64,000 nucleotides of DNA from Kribbella voronezhensis (lineage in GTDB: Bacteria > Actinomycetota > Actinomycetes > Propionibacteriales > Kribbellaceae), in the NCBI RefSeq assembly GCF_004365175.1, contig NZ_SOCE01000001.1, forward strand, positions 2,467,154 through 2,531,153, in the 5' to 3' direction. The notes under the pieces were generated by a model. It saw nothing but the letters and a program-made list of their open reading frames with translations. It was not told the origin of the DNA and made no database searches. A program made the translations under genes and the position numbers. This document shows, piece by piece, positions 34,434 through 42,814 of this stretch (within the stretch, counting starts at the first letter, position 1; every line of letters begins with the position of its first letter).

Positions 34434-34463
34434 GTGACCAGCCCCGAGGCCGACAGAGCCTAG
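34434..34463 (+). CDS. Nine-codon leader peptide of a Cmx-like exporter
   Basis: GTG ACC AGC CCC GAG GCC GAC AGA GCC TAG encodes MTSPEADRA. The stop codon overlaps the first strand of a hairpin at 34462. From memory, the chloramphenicol-stalled leader of cmlA is MSTSKNADK; the shared TS--AD pattern and the position ahead of a chloramphenicol-exporter gene point to translational or transcriptional attenuation. Not experimentally supported here. Confidence 0.5.
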   Translation: MTSPEADRA

Positions 34464-34568
34464 CCACCGACTGTCCGGTGGCTCCTTGTTCCGTGCCTCT
34501 CGGGCCGTCGTCGATGCGCGCTGCTCAGCAGCGCTGACCTCATGCGGCGGTGACGTACCCCGCCGCAT
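34462..34568 (+). promoter_or_regulatory. Three-hairpin attenuator region
   Basis: H1: AGCCACCG (34462-34469) with CGGTGGCT (34476-34483), followed by CCTTGTT. H2: GCGCTGC (34518-34524) with GCAGCGC (34528-34534). H3: ATGCGGCGG (34542-34550) with CCGCCGCAT (34560-34568), 27 bases before the exporter start. A stalled ribosome on the leader would cover H1 and change folding downstream. Confidence 0.55.
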
Positions 34569-34595
34569 CCATCGATGTGGTTGCGGAGTTCCTCG

Positions 34596-35745
34596 ATGCC
34601 TCTCGTGCTGTACCTGCTCGGCCTGGCCGTCTTCGCCCAGGCAACCTCCGAATTCATGCTCTCCGGACTCGGCCCCGACATCGCCCGGGACCTGGAGATC
34701 TCGATCCCGACCGCCGGGTGGCTGACCACCGCCTTCGCCGTGGGCATGATCGTCGGGGCACCGGCAGTCGCCGTCCTCGGTGATCGCTGGTCGCGCCGGC
34801 CGGCCCTGCTCACGACCCTCATGCTTCTTCCTCGCGCATGTGGTCGGTGCGCTGACGAACGACTTCGCGCTGCTGCTGGTCACCAGGGTGCTGGCCGCTC
34901 TTGCCAATGCCGGCTTCCTGGCCATGGCGCTCGCCACGGCCACCGGCCTGGTCGCTCCCGACGCCAAGGGCCGTGCGACCTCGGTCCTCATCGGCGGCAC
35001 CACCCTGGCCTGCATCGCCGGCGTACCGGGCGGCGCACTTCTCGGCCAGTACTACGGCTGGCGCGCCGCCTTCTGGGCGGTCGCCCTCAGCTGCCTTCCA
35101 GCTCTGGCTGCGATCCACCGGTCGGTCCCCGCACAGCCCGGCAGACGCTCGGCGCTCCGACGACCCCGTGTCCACCGGCAACTCGTAGTGCTGCTGTTGC
35201 TGGGTGCCCTGGTGAACGGCGCGACCTTCTGCTCGTTCACCTACCTTGCACCGGTCCTGACAGAGGTCGCTGGGTTCAGCCCGAGCCGAGTACCGCTACT
35301 GCTCGCCCTGTTCGGCGTCGGCTCGTTCGCCGGGGTCACCGCCGCCGGACGGTACGCCGACCGCCGCCCGACCCGGCTGCTGCTTGCTGCCGGTGTCGCC
35401 CTGCTCGGTGGCTGGTGCGCCTTCGCTCTGCTGGCCGCAGTACAGGGCGCCGCTGTCGTCTGCGTGCTGATCCAAGGCGCCCTGTCGTTCGCGGTGGGAT
35501 CGACGTTGATCGCGTCCGCCCTGTACTCCGTACCGGAGGCGCCCGCGCTGGCCGGCGGTCTGGCCACCGCCGCTCTCAACGTCGGCGCTGCGCTCGGACC
35601 GGTGCTGGGCGGGATCGGAATCAGCGTGGCCGGCTACCGTGCCCCGCTCTGGGCGAGCGCGATCCTGGTCGGGCTCGCGCTCACCGCTGGGTTAGGCTTG
35701 TTGACCGCCCTGGTGGTTGGCAGGGCACCCGAGGGATCCGGGTGA
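34596..35745 (+). pseudogene. Cmx/CmlR-like chloramphenicol efflux MFS gene, frameshifted
   Basis: The first 76 codons encode MPLVLYLLGLAVFAQATSEF and a motif-A-like GDRWSRRPALLTTLM, as in the Cmx/CmlR chloramphenicol exporters. The reading frame then fails: after ATG at 34821-34823 one extra base (C34824, or a 2-base loss) shifts into the frame that encodes FFLAHVVGALTNDF and the remaining helices to the TGA at 35743-35745. The span is 1150 bases, not a multiple of three. Without correction the first frame continues as nonsense to 36020 through the cold-shock gene. Could be a true lesion or a sequencing error; no canonical slippery heptamer is visible. Both halves look well conserved, so the change is recent. 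Confidence 0.8.
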
Positions 35746-35778
35746 AGCGGGTCCCGTTGAAGGTCTACAGGAGTTCTG

Positions 35779-35979
35779 ATGGTGCGCGGCACCGTGAAGT
35801 GGTTCAACGCGGACAAGGGCTACGGCTTCCTCGCCGTCGATGGCCAGGACGACGTCTTCGTCCACTGGAGCAAGATCGTCTCGGACGGCTACAAGACCCT
35901 CGAGGACGGCCAGCCGGTCGAGTTCGAGGTCGTCGACGGCCCCAAGGGCCGCGAGGCCGACACCGTCAAGGCGCTCTGA
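35779..35979 (+). CDS. cspA: Cold shock protein (CspA family)
   Basis: A 66-residue single OB-fold RNA/DNA-binding protein. RNP1 is KGYGFLAV and RNP2 is [15 protein letters not shown] lies 7 bases before ATG. The tail (EADTVKAL) is standard. It stands alone between the exporter pseudogene and the methyltransferase operon. Confidence 0.95.
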   Translation: MVRGTVKWFNADKGYGFLAVDGQDDVFVHWSKIVSDGYKTLEDGQPVEFEVVDGPKGREADTVKAL

Positions 35980-36050
35980 CGGCCGTTTTCCAGACTGCGC
36001 GGAGCGTGGGCAACCGGTAACCTGACGTCTCACCTTGGGAGGGGTAGGAC

Positions 36051-37202
36051 GTGGCAGAGCCGGTACACGTGATCAGGAAGCTCGAGCATGCGCTGGCCGA
36101 TGACGACTTCGCCTGGTCGCTGCTGCTGGTCGGCGAGGACCAGACCGACAAACTCGCCACGCTGACCGGTGACCTGCGCGGCCCGTTCTCCACCAGCGGC
36201 GACGGCAAGCAGATCACTTCCGGCTTCTCCTACTGGGGAATCGGCCCGACCATCGCCTGGGCGAACGCGACCAAAGACCCGTTCTACCTGGTGATGAAGA
36301 CCGGCGCCGAGTCGTTCCTTCGGCACTGGCGCAAGGTCCGCCCGCACGTCGAGCGGCGCGGCTTCCACTTCGTCAGCCTCGGCGTCGGCACCGGCGTCAA
36401 GGACGCCACCATCCTGGACGATCTGTACCGGGCGAACCGGCAGATGTTCTACATCCCGGTCGACATGAGCTCGGAGATGCTCCGGATGGGCACCCTCGAA
36501 CCGGTCCGGGGCGCCAGGTTCCCGATGGCACAGGTGCTGCCGGTCCAGCTCGACTTCTCGATCGCCGACAACATGGACGAGCTAGGCCAGATGCTGACCC
36601 GGCTGGTCGGCGACGAGCCGCTGTTGTACACGCTGACCGGCAACACGCTGGCGAACTTCGAGAGCGACGAGGACGCGCTGCGCATCATCACCCGGGTACT
36701 GCGGCCGCAGGACCGCCTGTTGCTCGAGGTGGCGACGACGACCCGGCTCGACCAGGAGGCGGCCGATGCCGCGGCCGACGAGTACCACCAGACGCGGGCA
36801 TTCGCCGAGTTCGTCACCAGCGCGCTGCGCTACAACACCGATCTGCGGATCGACAACGACCAGATCGACTTCCGCGGCGAGGTCGAGACCGACGACGCGC
36901 TCCGGGTGAAGATCGTCTGGCGGAACAACACCAACGAGCCGATCAGGATGGGACTGCCGGACCACACGGAGGTCGTGCTGGACAAGGAAGACACGATCCT
37001 GCTCTACACCACCCGCAAGTTCTCCACCGAGCGGCTGAAGAAGCTCACCACCGCGTGCGAGCTGACGCCGATCGAGCACGCCCACTCCGGTTTCCGGCAC
37101 ACCCGCCGGCCGAGCCCGTTCGGTCTCGACCTGCTCCTGCTCGCCCCCGACAGCTCCGGCGTCGTAGCCCACACCCTCGCCGACGACATCTGGGCCCAAT
37201 GA
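36051..37202 (+). CDS. EgtD-like SAM-dependent methyltransferase
   Basis: A 383-residue protein of the L-histidine N-alpha-methyltransferase family (Methyltransf_33). Evidence: FVSLGVGTGVKDATIL (SAM-binding Gly loop), FYIPVDMSSEMLRMG (acidic residue for the ribose) and LYTLTGNTLANFESDE. True EgtD of ergothioneine synthesis is about 320 residues and lies next to egtB/egtC, which are absent, so the substrate is uncertain. GTG start at 36051 with GGGAGGGG upstream. The stop overlaps the next gene by 4 bases. Confidence 0.75.
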   Translation: MAEPVHVIRKLEHALADDDFAWSLLLVGEDQTDKLATLTGDLRGPFSTSGDGKQITSGFSYWGIGPTIAWANATKDPFYLVMKTGAESFLRHWRKVRPHVERRGFHFVSLGVGTGVKDATILDDLYRANRQMFYIPVDMSSEMLRMGTLEPVRGARFPMAQVLPVQLDFSIADNMDELGQMLTRLVGDEPLLYTLTGNTLANFESDEDALRIITRVLRPQDRLLLEVATTTRLDQEAADAAADEYHQTRAFAEFVTSALRYNTDLRIDNDQIDFRGEVETDDALRVKIVWRNNTNEPIRMGLPDHTEVVLDKEDTILLYTTRKFSTERLKKLTTACELTPIEHAHSGFRHTRRPSPFGLDLLLLAPDSSGVVAHTLADDIWAQ

Positions 37203-38083
37203 CCCCACCCGCCGACCCCTCCTCCACCGGCGATCCACCGCGAGCGCGTAACACCGGCGCGGGGAGCGATGTGCCCGGACCGGGTGGATCCAGGTCTGCG
37301 GACGATCCGCCCGGAGCGCGTAGCGCCGGCGCGGGGAGCGATGTGCCCGGAGTGGGTGGATCCGGGTCTGCGGACGACCTGCCGGGAGCGCCGGAGGCCT
37401 CGCGGGGGGAGCCGGTGGAGGAGGTTCGGCGGATCAGGCGGGCGCGGATCCGGGCGCTGGCCCGGTTGCGGTTGCTGGCCGGTGCGCTGCGGATCGCCCG
37501 CGGCAAGGCAGAGTGGGCGGCGTACCGGCGTACGGTCGTGACGGCGGTCAGCTACGGGCTACTGGGGCTGGCGTTCGTGCTCGGCGTGATCTGGTTCTTC
37601 TTCCCGGGCAACAGCCGCTGGGAGCCGGCCGTCAACTCGCTCACCCTGGTCGCGGGGCTGACCGGCATCTTCGTCGAACGGCTCACCGCCGAAGCAGAAC
37701 GGCGTACCGAGGTACTGCGAGCCGTCGCGGACGAGTTGCAGGAGAACACCCGGCTGCTGTCCGACGAGCGGTTCTCCCCGAATACGCCGACCCAGCGCCA
37801 GGTCTACCCGCGTCTGGTCGTCTCGGCGGTCGACCTCGCCCTCGTCTCCGGCGCACTCGGCCGGCACCGCGACGCCGAACTCGTCGGCCTGCTGCACCGC
37901 TGGCGCGACACCGTCCACCTGTTCAACCGCCGCCTCGACCTGACCGAGATCAGCACCTTCTCGAACACGATCTCGTCCGCCGAACTGGCCGCCTTCCACC
38001 GCGCCCTCCACCGCGAGAACAGTTACTTCGCCGCCACCCGAGAAATGCTCGAAACCCTCCTCAACCGACTCCCACCCACCTGA
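37199..38083 (+). CDS. Two-helix membrane protein with duplicated Gly/Ser/Asp-rich N-terminus
   Basis: A 294-residue protein of unknown function. Residues 1 to about 70 are low-complexity and contain a near-perfect 24-residue duplication (GAGSDVPGPGGSRSADD, then GAGSDVPGVGGSGSADD). Two membrane helices follow (VSYGLLGLAFVLGVIWFFF and VNSLTLVAGLTGIFV), then a helical cytosolic C-terminal domain rich in Arg/Leu/Glu. It is translationally coupled to the methyltransferase (ATGA), suggesting a joint role. The N-terminal repeat differs in composition from the rest. Confidence 0.7.
   Translation: MTPPADPSSTGDPPRARNTGAGSDVPGPGGSRSADDPPGARSAGAGSDVPGVGGSGSADDLPGAPEASRGEPVEEVRRIRRARIRALARLRLLAGALRIARGKAEWAAYRRTVVTAVSYGLLGLAFVLGVIWFFFPGNSRWEPAVNSLTLVAGLTGIFVERLTAEAERRTEVLRAVADELQENTRLLSDERFSPNTPTQRQVYPRLVVSAVDLALVSGALGRHRDAELVGLLHRWRDTVHLFNRRLDLTEISTFSNTISSAELAAFHRALHRENSYFAATREMLETLLNRLPPT
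37242..37385 (+). repeat. 72-bp in-frame tandem duplication
   Basis: Unit 1 is 37242-37313 and unit 2 is 37314-37385; both begin GAGCGCGTA and contain GCGGGGAGCGATGTGCCCGG. The period is exactly 24 codons and the units differ at only a handful of positions, so the duplication is recent and reading-frame neutral. Confidence 0.9.
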
Positions 38084-38084
38084 G

Positions 38085-38274
38085 TCAGGACGGCCGGGTG
38101 GCCAGGAAGTTGAGGACCACCAGCCGCAGTACGACCGTCCCCTCCTGGTTGCGGGTCGAACTGTTCAGCGAACTCGACGATCTGCGGACCGTCGACGCGG
38201 ATCGTGCCCGGATGCTCCGCCACCTGCCCGACCACGTAGTGCTCGAAATACCTCTCCTCGGAAGCACTCTGCAT
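38085..38274 (-). pseudogene. MaoC-like dehydratase remnant with internal deletion
   Basis: ATG at 38272-38274, preceded by GGAGG, starts a typical MaoC N-terminus: RYFEHYVVGQVAEHPGTI, then IVEFAEQFDPQP. One base out of frame, and immediately afterwards, the DNA encodes the expected MaoC C-terminus RNQEGTVVLRLVVLNFLATR ending in PS-stop. About 80-90 central residues, including the catalytic Asp/His region, are missing. The junction lies at CCGCAACCAGG, where the ends of both parts share CCGCAACC, consistent with a microhomology deletion. The gene is divergent from the MFS pump at 38358. Confidence 0.75.
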
Positions 38275-38293
38275 GCGACCATCCTCCACTCGA

Positions 38294-38332
38294 AGTAGAC
38301 ACTGTCTATTTTGGCAGTAGACACTGTCTACT
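38294..38332. promoter_or_regulatory. Twin TetR-type operators between MaoC remnant and MFS pump
   Basis: TAGACACTGTCTA occurs at 38296-38308 and 38318-38330, a perfect palindrome about a central C, extending to AGTAGACACTGTCTACT in the second copy. The 22-base spacing (two helical turns) suggests cooperative binding of two dimers. The sites cover the region between the divergent genes; the repressor gene is not adjacent. Confidence 0.75.
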
Positions 38333-38357
38333 ATCAAGGGAGACAGGAGCAGACAAC

Positions 38358-39737
38358 GTGCCTCAAGCAAGTCCGACAACGACGAGACACCGGGATACGG
38401 CGGGCTGGGTCGTGCTGGTCGCCAGTGTCGCCGGGGCGATGGTTGTGGCGCTCGACGGGACGGTGTTGCTGCTCGCGCAGCCGGTGCTCGGCCGCGAACT
38501 GGGGGCCTCGGTCGCGCAGGTGCAGTGGACCAGTACGGCGTACTTGCTGATGGTCGCCAGTTTGCTGGTGCTGGCCGGGCGGCTCGGCGATCGGTACGGG
38601 CACGGGCGACTGCTCTGGGTCGGGAGTCTCGGCTTCGGAGTGGTGTCGGCCGGCCTGCTCGTCGCGCCGACCATCGGCTGGGTGATCGCTCTGCGAGCAC
38701 TCCAGGGAATCTTCGCCGCGCTGCTCCAGCCCGCCACCTTGGCGTTGTTGCGGATCGCCTATCCGCCGGATCGGCTGCGCCGTGCGATCGGCATCCGCAC
38801 CAGTGCGATCGGCCTCGCAGCGGCGGCCGGGCCTCTCCTCGGCGGCATCCTGGTCGCGCGCTTCGGCTGGCGAGCCGTCTTCGCCATCAATCTCCCGGTC
38901 GCCTTGCTGATCGTCGTACTGGCGTTGCTCCTGCGAGTTCCGGCACCCGCAGTGCCGCCTGACCTGCGGGTCAACTTGCTCGGCGCGACGCTGCTCGCGT
39001 GGCCGTTGGCAGCGCTGGTCTACACAGTTGCCGGCCTGCAGGAGCACGGCTCGGGAGAGACAACGATCGGCACGCTGCTGGTCATCGCCGGTGCTGCGAG
39101 TTTCGTAGTTCACGAGCACCGGACCGAGCAGCCCTTCATCCCAAGCTCGGTGGCGGGTTCGCGGCCGGTGATGGCCTCGATGAGCCTGCTGCTGATCGTC
39201 ACCAGCGGGATGTTCGGGGCACTGTTCGTCGCCACTTTCCGGTTACAGCAAACGCTGACTCCGCTGGCAGCCGGGCTGCACGTCCTTCCCTTGACGATCG
39301 TGATGGTCGCCGGCGCACCCTTCGCCGGCAACGCCGTACTCCGGTACGGCGCGCGCTGGACCGCCGTCGCCGGGACGATCCTGGTCGCCGTCGGCATCGC
39401 CACGTCACCCCAGAGCAACGTCATCGGCAGCCTCGGCTTCGCCGTGCTCGGCGCAGGCTTCGCCGTGGTGATGGTGACGGCCACGGGAACCGTCGTCGGC
39501 GACGCACCGGCTGGTTGTGCCGGGGTAGTCGGCGGCATCAAGCAAACCGCGATGAACATCGGCCCGACCCTCGGCATCGCCGTCGCGAGCGGCCTCGCCG
39601 ACGCAGCAGCAGGAGCGGGCGCAGCAACAGGAGGGGCCGCGGCAGCAGGAGCCACCGCGGCATCCGCAGTACTGGCCGCGATCAGTCTGGTCGCGTTGAT
39701 CCCAGCGACGCTGTTGCCCCCGGCCGGATCACGGTGA
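38358..39737 (+). CDS. MFS efflux pump, EmrB/QacA type
   Basis: A 459-residue DHA2-family exporter, probably 14 helices. Signatures are VALDGTVLLLAQPVLGRELG (motif D1), LAGRLGDRYGHGRLLW (motif A) and LRALQGIFAALLQPATLALL. The C-terminus has an Ala/Gly-rich stretch (AAAGAGAATGGAAAAGATA). GTG start at 38358 with CAGGAG upstream. Twin TetR-type operators lie just before it, so expression is probably drug-inducible. The last 56 bases overlap the convergent alcohol dehydrogenase. Confidence 0.9.
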   Translation: MPQASPTTTRHRDTAGWVVLVASVAGAMVVALDGTVLLLAQPVLGRELGASVAQVQWTSTAYLLMVASLLVLAGRLGDRYGHGRLLWVGSLGFGVVSAGLLVAPTIGWVIALRALQGIFAALLQPATLALLRIAYPPDRLRRAIGIRTSAIGLAAAAGPLLGGILVARFGWRAVFAINLPVALLIVVLALLLRVPAPAVPPDLRVNLLGATLLAWPLAALVYTVAGLQEHGSGETTIGTLLVIAGAASFVVHEHRTEQPFIPSSVAGSRPVMASMSLLLIVTSGMFGALFVATFRLQQTLTPLAAGLHVLPLTIVMVAGAPFAGNAVLRYGARWTAVAGTILVAVGIATSPQSNVIGSLGFAVLGAGFAVVMVTATGTVVGDAPAGCAGVVGGIKQTAMNIGPTLGIAVASGLADAAAGAGAATGGAAAAGATAASAVLAAISLVALIPATLLPPAGSR

Positions 39738-40740
39738 CGCCGGCCGGCGTACCGAGGTTCAATTCTTCAAGCGCAGCAGGGACTTCGGCCAGTGAGATCG
39801 TGCGGGTGACCAGCTCAGCCGGCTTGAGTTCGCCGGACGCGACCAGCGCCAGCATCTCGGGATAGTGATGCGCCGCCATGCCATGACTGCCGAGCCATTC
39901 GAGCTCCTGCCAGATCAGCCCAGACACGTCGACCTGTACGCCGTCCGGCAGCAACCCCACTTGCAGATGCCGTCCCCGCGGCCGCAGCGATCGCAGTGCG
40001 TCCTGAACGATCTCGTTCGAGCCGAGCGCATCCATCGTCACGTGCGCCCCGCCACCGGTGGACTCACGAATCCGCGCGACAGCCTCCGGACCAGCCGTCA
40101 CAACCTCGACCGCCCCGTACTTCGCGGCCAGTGCGAGCGCGGCAGGATTGGTGTCAACGGCAACGACTTTCGCCCCGAGCGCCGCCGCGATCATCACCGC
40201 GGACAACCCGATCCCGCCACACCCGAAGATCACCACGCTCTCCCCCGCGACCACCCGGCCGACCTGCCGGACCGCCCGGTACGACGTGGCGAAGCGGCAC
40301 CCGAGTCCCGCAGCCGTGTCGAAGTCCAGGTCGTCGGGAAGCCGGACCAGGTTCACCTGCGCGAACGGCAGCGCGACGTACTCCGCGAAGGACCCCCAAT
40401 AGTTGAACCCCGGCTGCAGTTGGTTGGGGCACACCTGCTGATTCCCGGCAGCACACTGCTCACAGGTCCCGCACGCGCAGATGAACGGCGAGGTGACCCG
40501 GTCGCCGACCGCCCAGCCCTCGACACCCTCACCGACTGCCGCGATCGTCCCGGCCAGCTCATGACCCGGGACATGCGGCAGCACGATGTCGGAATCATGC
40601 CCTTGCCACCCGTGCCAGTCGCTGCGGCACAGCCCGGTCGCCTCGACCTTCACGACCACTCCACCGGGCTGCACCTCGGGCGACGGAACTTCCTGGACCG
40701 ACGGCAGTACGCCGTACTGCTCGACCACTATCGCGCGCAT
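39682..40740 (-). CDS. Zinc-dependent alcohol dehydrogenase (MDR family)
   Basis: A 352-residue medium-chain dehydrogenase. Catalytic zinc ligands: Cys in GLCRSDWHG and HVPGHELAG; structural zinc cysteines CACGTCEQCAAGNQQVC; NAD(P)-binding IFGCGGIGLSAVMIA with Asp in VVAVDTNP. Substrate unknown. ATG at 40738-40740 starts MRAIVVEQYG. It lies 46 bases downstream of the saccharopine-dehydrogenase-like gene on the same strand, and both are divergent from the GlxA-type regulator. Confidence 0.93.
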   Translation of the reverse strand: MRAIVVEQYGVLPSVQEVPSPEVQPGGVVVKVEATGLCRSDWHGWQGHDSDIVLPHVPGHELAGTIAAVGEGVEGWAVGDRVTSPFICACGTCEQCAAGNQQVCPNQLQPGFNYWGSFAEYVALPFAQVNLVRLPDDLDFDTAAGLGCRFATSYRAVRQVGRVVAGESVVIFGCGGIGLSAVMIAAALGAKVVAVDTNPAALALAAKYGAVEVVTAGPEAVARIRESTGGGAHVTMDALGSNEIVQDALRSLRPRGRHLQVGLLPDGVQVDVSGLIWQELEWLGSHGMAAHHYPEMLALVASGELKPAELVTRTISLAEVPAALEELNLGTPAGVTVIRPGATASLGSTRPD

Positions 40741-40786
40741 CAGCCCATCCTCAGTGACAACGGCCGCCCAGGCCAGCCGACACCGC

Positions 40787-41797
40787 TCAGCCGGGCAGCT
40801 CGACCGAGAGGTGCGGAGCCAACGAGCGCAGGAAGTCGGCCGCGTCGAACATCGCGCCGGCCGACGCGATCCCGGTGGTCCGGAAGCGACCGTCCAAGAT
40901 CCGCTGGACGGCCTCGACGACGAGCGGCGCGGTGACGGCGTAGATGTCCTGACCGGAGGCGCTCGCGCGACGCTCGACGCCGCCCGCGCGGACCAGGACA
41001 TCGACGACGAAGGTCTGGTCCGAGCGGCCCGACGAGTCGACCGAAGGGGCCGGGGTGTCCGCGTCGGCCAGATCCCGCGCCGCCTCGACGCTCATGTAGG
41101 TACGAACCTCGGGCACGTCCAGGTGGCTGGGAACAGTCACCACATCAGCCATCGTGAACCCCGCGACGACAGCCCGCCGGCCGAGTGGCTCCGGGAAGCG
41201 CCAATCCTCCTCCGCCAGCTTCTCGTCGTGGTACTCGAGCGCGCCGCCCGTGAACCGGACGCGGCGGCCCCCACGACGATCGTGTGACACCTCGCCGGCG
41301 ACTCGCGTGCCCGGCGTCGGATGCCAACTGCTCAACCCGTAGGCGACATGCACCTCGTCCGCGGCCGTCCACTCACCCATCGCCGCGGTCACCAGCAGAT
41401 CGCCCAGTCCGCCGTAGAAGGCCATCGCCGGTACGACGGGAACACCTTCGGCGCCGGACGTGTAGGTCGTCACGTTCGCCTCGATCTCGGCCGCGACGTC
41501 CAGGTACGGAATCCCTGCCCGCAAAGCCGCTTCGAGCACCGGCCCGGCCGTCACCGCGAACGGCCCGGCCGCGTTGATCACCGCTGCTGCTCCGGCCAGG
41601 GCCTTGTCCAGCGAGCCCGGGTCGTCGACCGTCGCCGGCCGAACCTCCAGGCCGGCCCACAACGCTTCCAACCGAGCCCCGTCCCGCCCGGACACCACCG
41701 GGGTCAGGCCGCGCCGGACTAGCTCCTCGACGACGAACCGACCCGTGTGACCTGTAGCGCCGTAGACAACCACTGCTGATTCCTCGATATCGCTCAT
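40787..41797 (-). CDS. Saccharopine-dehydrogenase-like NAD(P)-binding protein
   Basis: A 336-residue protein with an N-terminal Rossmann fold (VVVYGATGHTGRFVVEELVRRG) and the family's second half containing VVPAMAFYGGLGDLLV. Related proteins include trans-acting enoyl reductases and uncharacterised saccharopine dehydrogenase-like reductases; the reaction is unknown. ATG at 41795-41797. Probably in an operon with the downstream alcohol dehydrogenase, and controlled by the divergent regulator. Confidence 0.8.
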   Translation of the reverse strand: MSDIEESAVVVYGATGHTGRFVVEELVRRGLTPVVSGRDGARLEALWAGLEVRPATVDDPGSLDKALAGAAAVINAAGPFAVTAGPVLEAALRAGIPYLDVAAEIEANVTTYTSGAEGVPVVPAMAFYGGLGDLLVTAAMGEWTAADEVHVAYGLSSWHPTPGTRVAGEVSHDRRGGRRVRFTGGALEYHDEKLAEEDWRFPEPLGRRAVVAGFTMADVVTVPSHLDVPEVRTYMSVEAARDLADADTPAPSVDSSGRSDQTFVVDVLVRAGGVERRASASGQDIYAVTAPLVVEAVQRILDGRFRTTGIASAGAMFDAADFLRSLAPHLSVELPG

Positions 41798-41856
41798 GCG
41801 GTCCACTCTGCCGGTCGGACCCCTCCGACTGTGAGAGTCCCGAACGACACCATGCG

Positions 41857-41862
41857 TACACT
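41857..41862 (+). promoter_or_regulatory. -10 box of a leaderless GlxA-type regulator gene
   Basis: TACACT (TAnnnT) ends 8 bases before ATG 41870, so transcription should start at or beside the initiation codon. No clear -35 box is visible. Confidence 0.35.
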
Positions 41863-41869
41863 TTCGGAC

Positions 41870-42814
41870 ATGCACACCCTGGCGCTGGCCACCGCGGGCC
41901 GCATCCTGCACTTCGAGCTCGGCGTCGCGTACGAGATCTTCGGCAATCCCCCACGCGGGTCCGAAAGCAGTTGGTACGACGTGTCGCTCTGTGGGCCCGG
42001 TCCGATCCAGGTCGGCCCGTTCCAGCTCGAGCCGGACCACGGCCTGGAGCACCTGGTCACCGCCGACACCGTGGTCGTGCCCGCGTACGTCGATGTCGAC
42101 GACCCGCTGCCGATGGAACTGGTGGAGGCCGTGCGAGCGGCGTACGAGGCAGGTGCCCGGATCGCCTCTCTGTGCACCGGGGCGTTCGTCCTCGGCGCCG
42201 CCGGGCTTCTCGATGGGCGCCGGGCGACGACCCACTGGGCCCACGCCGATGAGCTGAGCGCCCGGTATCCACTGGCGCTGGTCGACCCGGATGTGCTCTA
42301 CACCGACAACGGCCAAGTCCTCACCGCCGCCGGCAAGGCGGCCGCGGTCGACCTGTGCCTGCACCTGGTCAACCTCGATCACGGCGCGGCCGTGGCGAAC
42401 ACGGTCGCCCGCCGCCTCGTCGTACCACCGCATCGTGATGGCGGTCAGGCCCAGTTCGTCACCACGCCGATCCAGGTCTCCGGCGACCATCAGCTGGCCA
42501 GGTTGCTCGCCTGGACCCAGGAGCGGCTGGACCAGCCGCTGACCGTCACCGACCTGGCCCGCAAGGCGAACACGAGCCCTCGCCACCTCGGCCGCCAGTT
42601 CCGGGCCGTCACCGGGCAGGCGCCGATCCAATGGCTCCTGACCCAGCGCGTACGCCGGGCGCAGGAACTCCTGGAATCCACCGACGAGAGCGTCGAAGCG
42701 GTCGCCGTCGCCACCGGCCTGGGCACCGCGACGACGCTACGTCGTCAGTTCAAGCGGATCGTCGGCGTCCCACCGGACACCTACCGCCGCTCGTTCCGCA
42801 CTGCGAGGATCTAG
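41870..42814 (+). CDS. GlxA-type AraC family regulator (DJ-1/PfpI domain plus HTH)
   Basis: A 314-residue regulator. The N-terminal DJ-1/PfpI domain begins MHTLALATAGRILHFELG and has IASLCTGAFVLGAAGLLDGR and ATTHWAHADEL; the C-terminal AraC domain has LARKANTSPRHLGRQFRAVTG and ATGLGTATTLRRQFKRIVG. I chose ATG 41870 because family members start there and a -10 box fits; ATG 41852 and GTG 41831 are alternatives. It probably regulates the divergent dehydrogenase pair. Its TAG and the stop of the convergent sulfur-carrier gene share the palindrome CTAG. Confidence 0.85.
   Translation: MHTLALATAGRILHFELGVAYEIFGNPPRGSESSWYDVSLCGPGPIQVGPFQLEPDHGLEHLVTADTVVVPAYVDVDDPLPMELVEAVRAAYEAGARIASLCTGAFVLGAAGLLDGRRATTHWAHADELSARYPLALVDPDVLYTDNGQVLTAAGKAAAVDLCLHLVNLDHGAAVANTVARRLVVPPHRDGGQAQFVTTPIQVSGDHQLARLLAWTQERLDQPLTVTDLARKANTSPRHLGRQFRAVTGQAPIQWLLTQRVRRAQELLESTDESVEAVAVATGLGTATTLRRQFKRIVGVPPDTYRRSFRTARI

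Noticed and set aside
34575..36020. A 481-codon protein joining the exporter N-terminus to the cold-shock region
   Set aside because: After codon 76 of the exporter the frame gives Arg-rich nonsense and passes through cspA in the wrong frame; it results from the frameshift.
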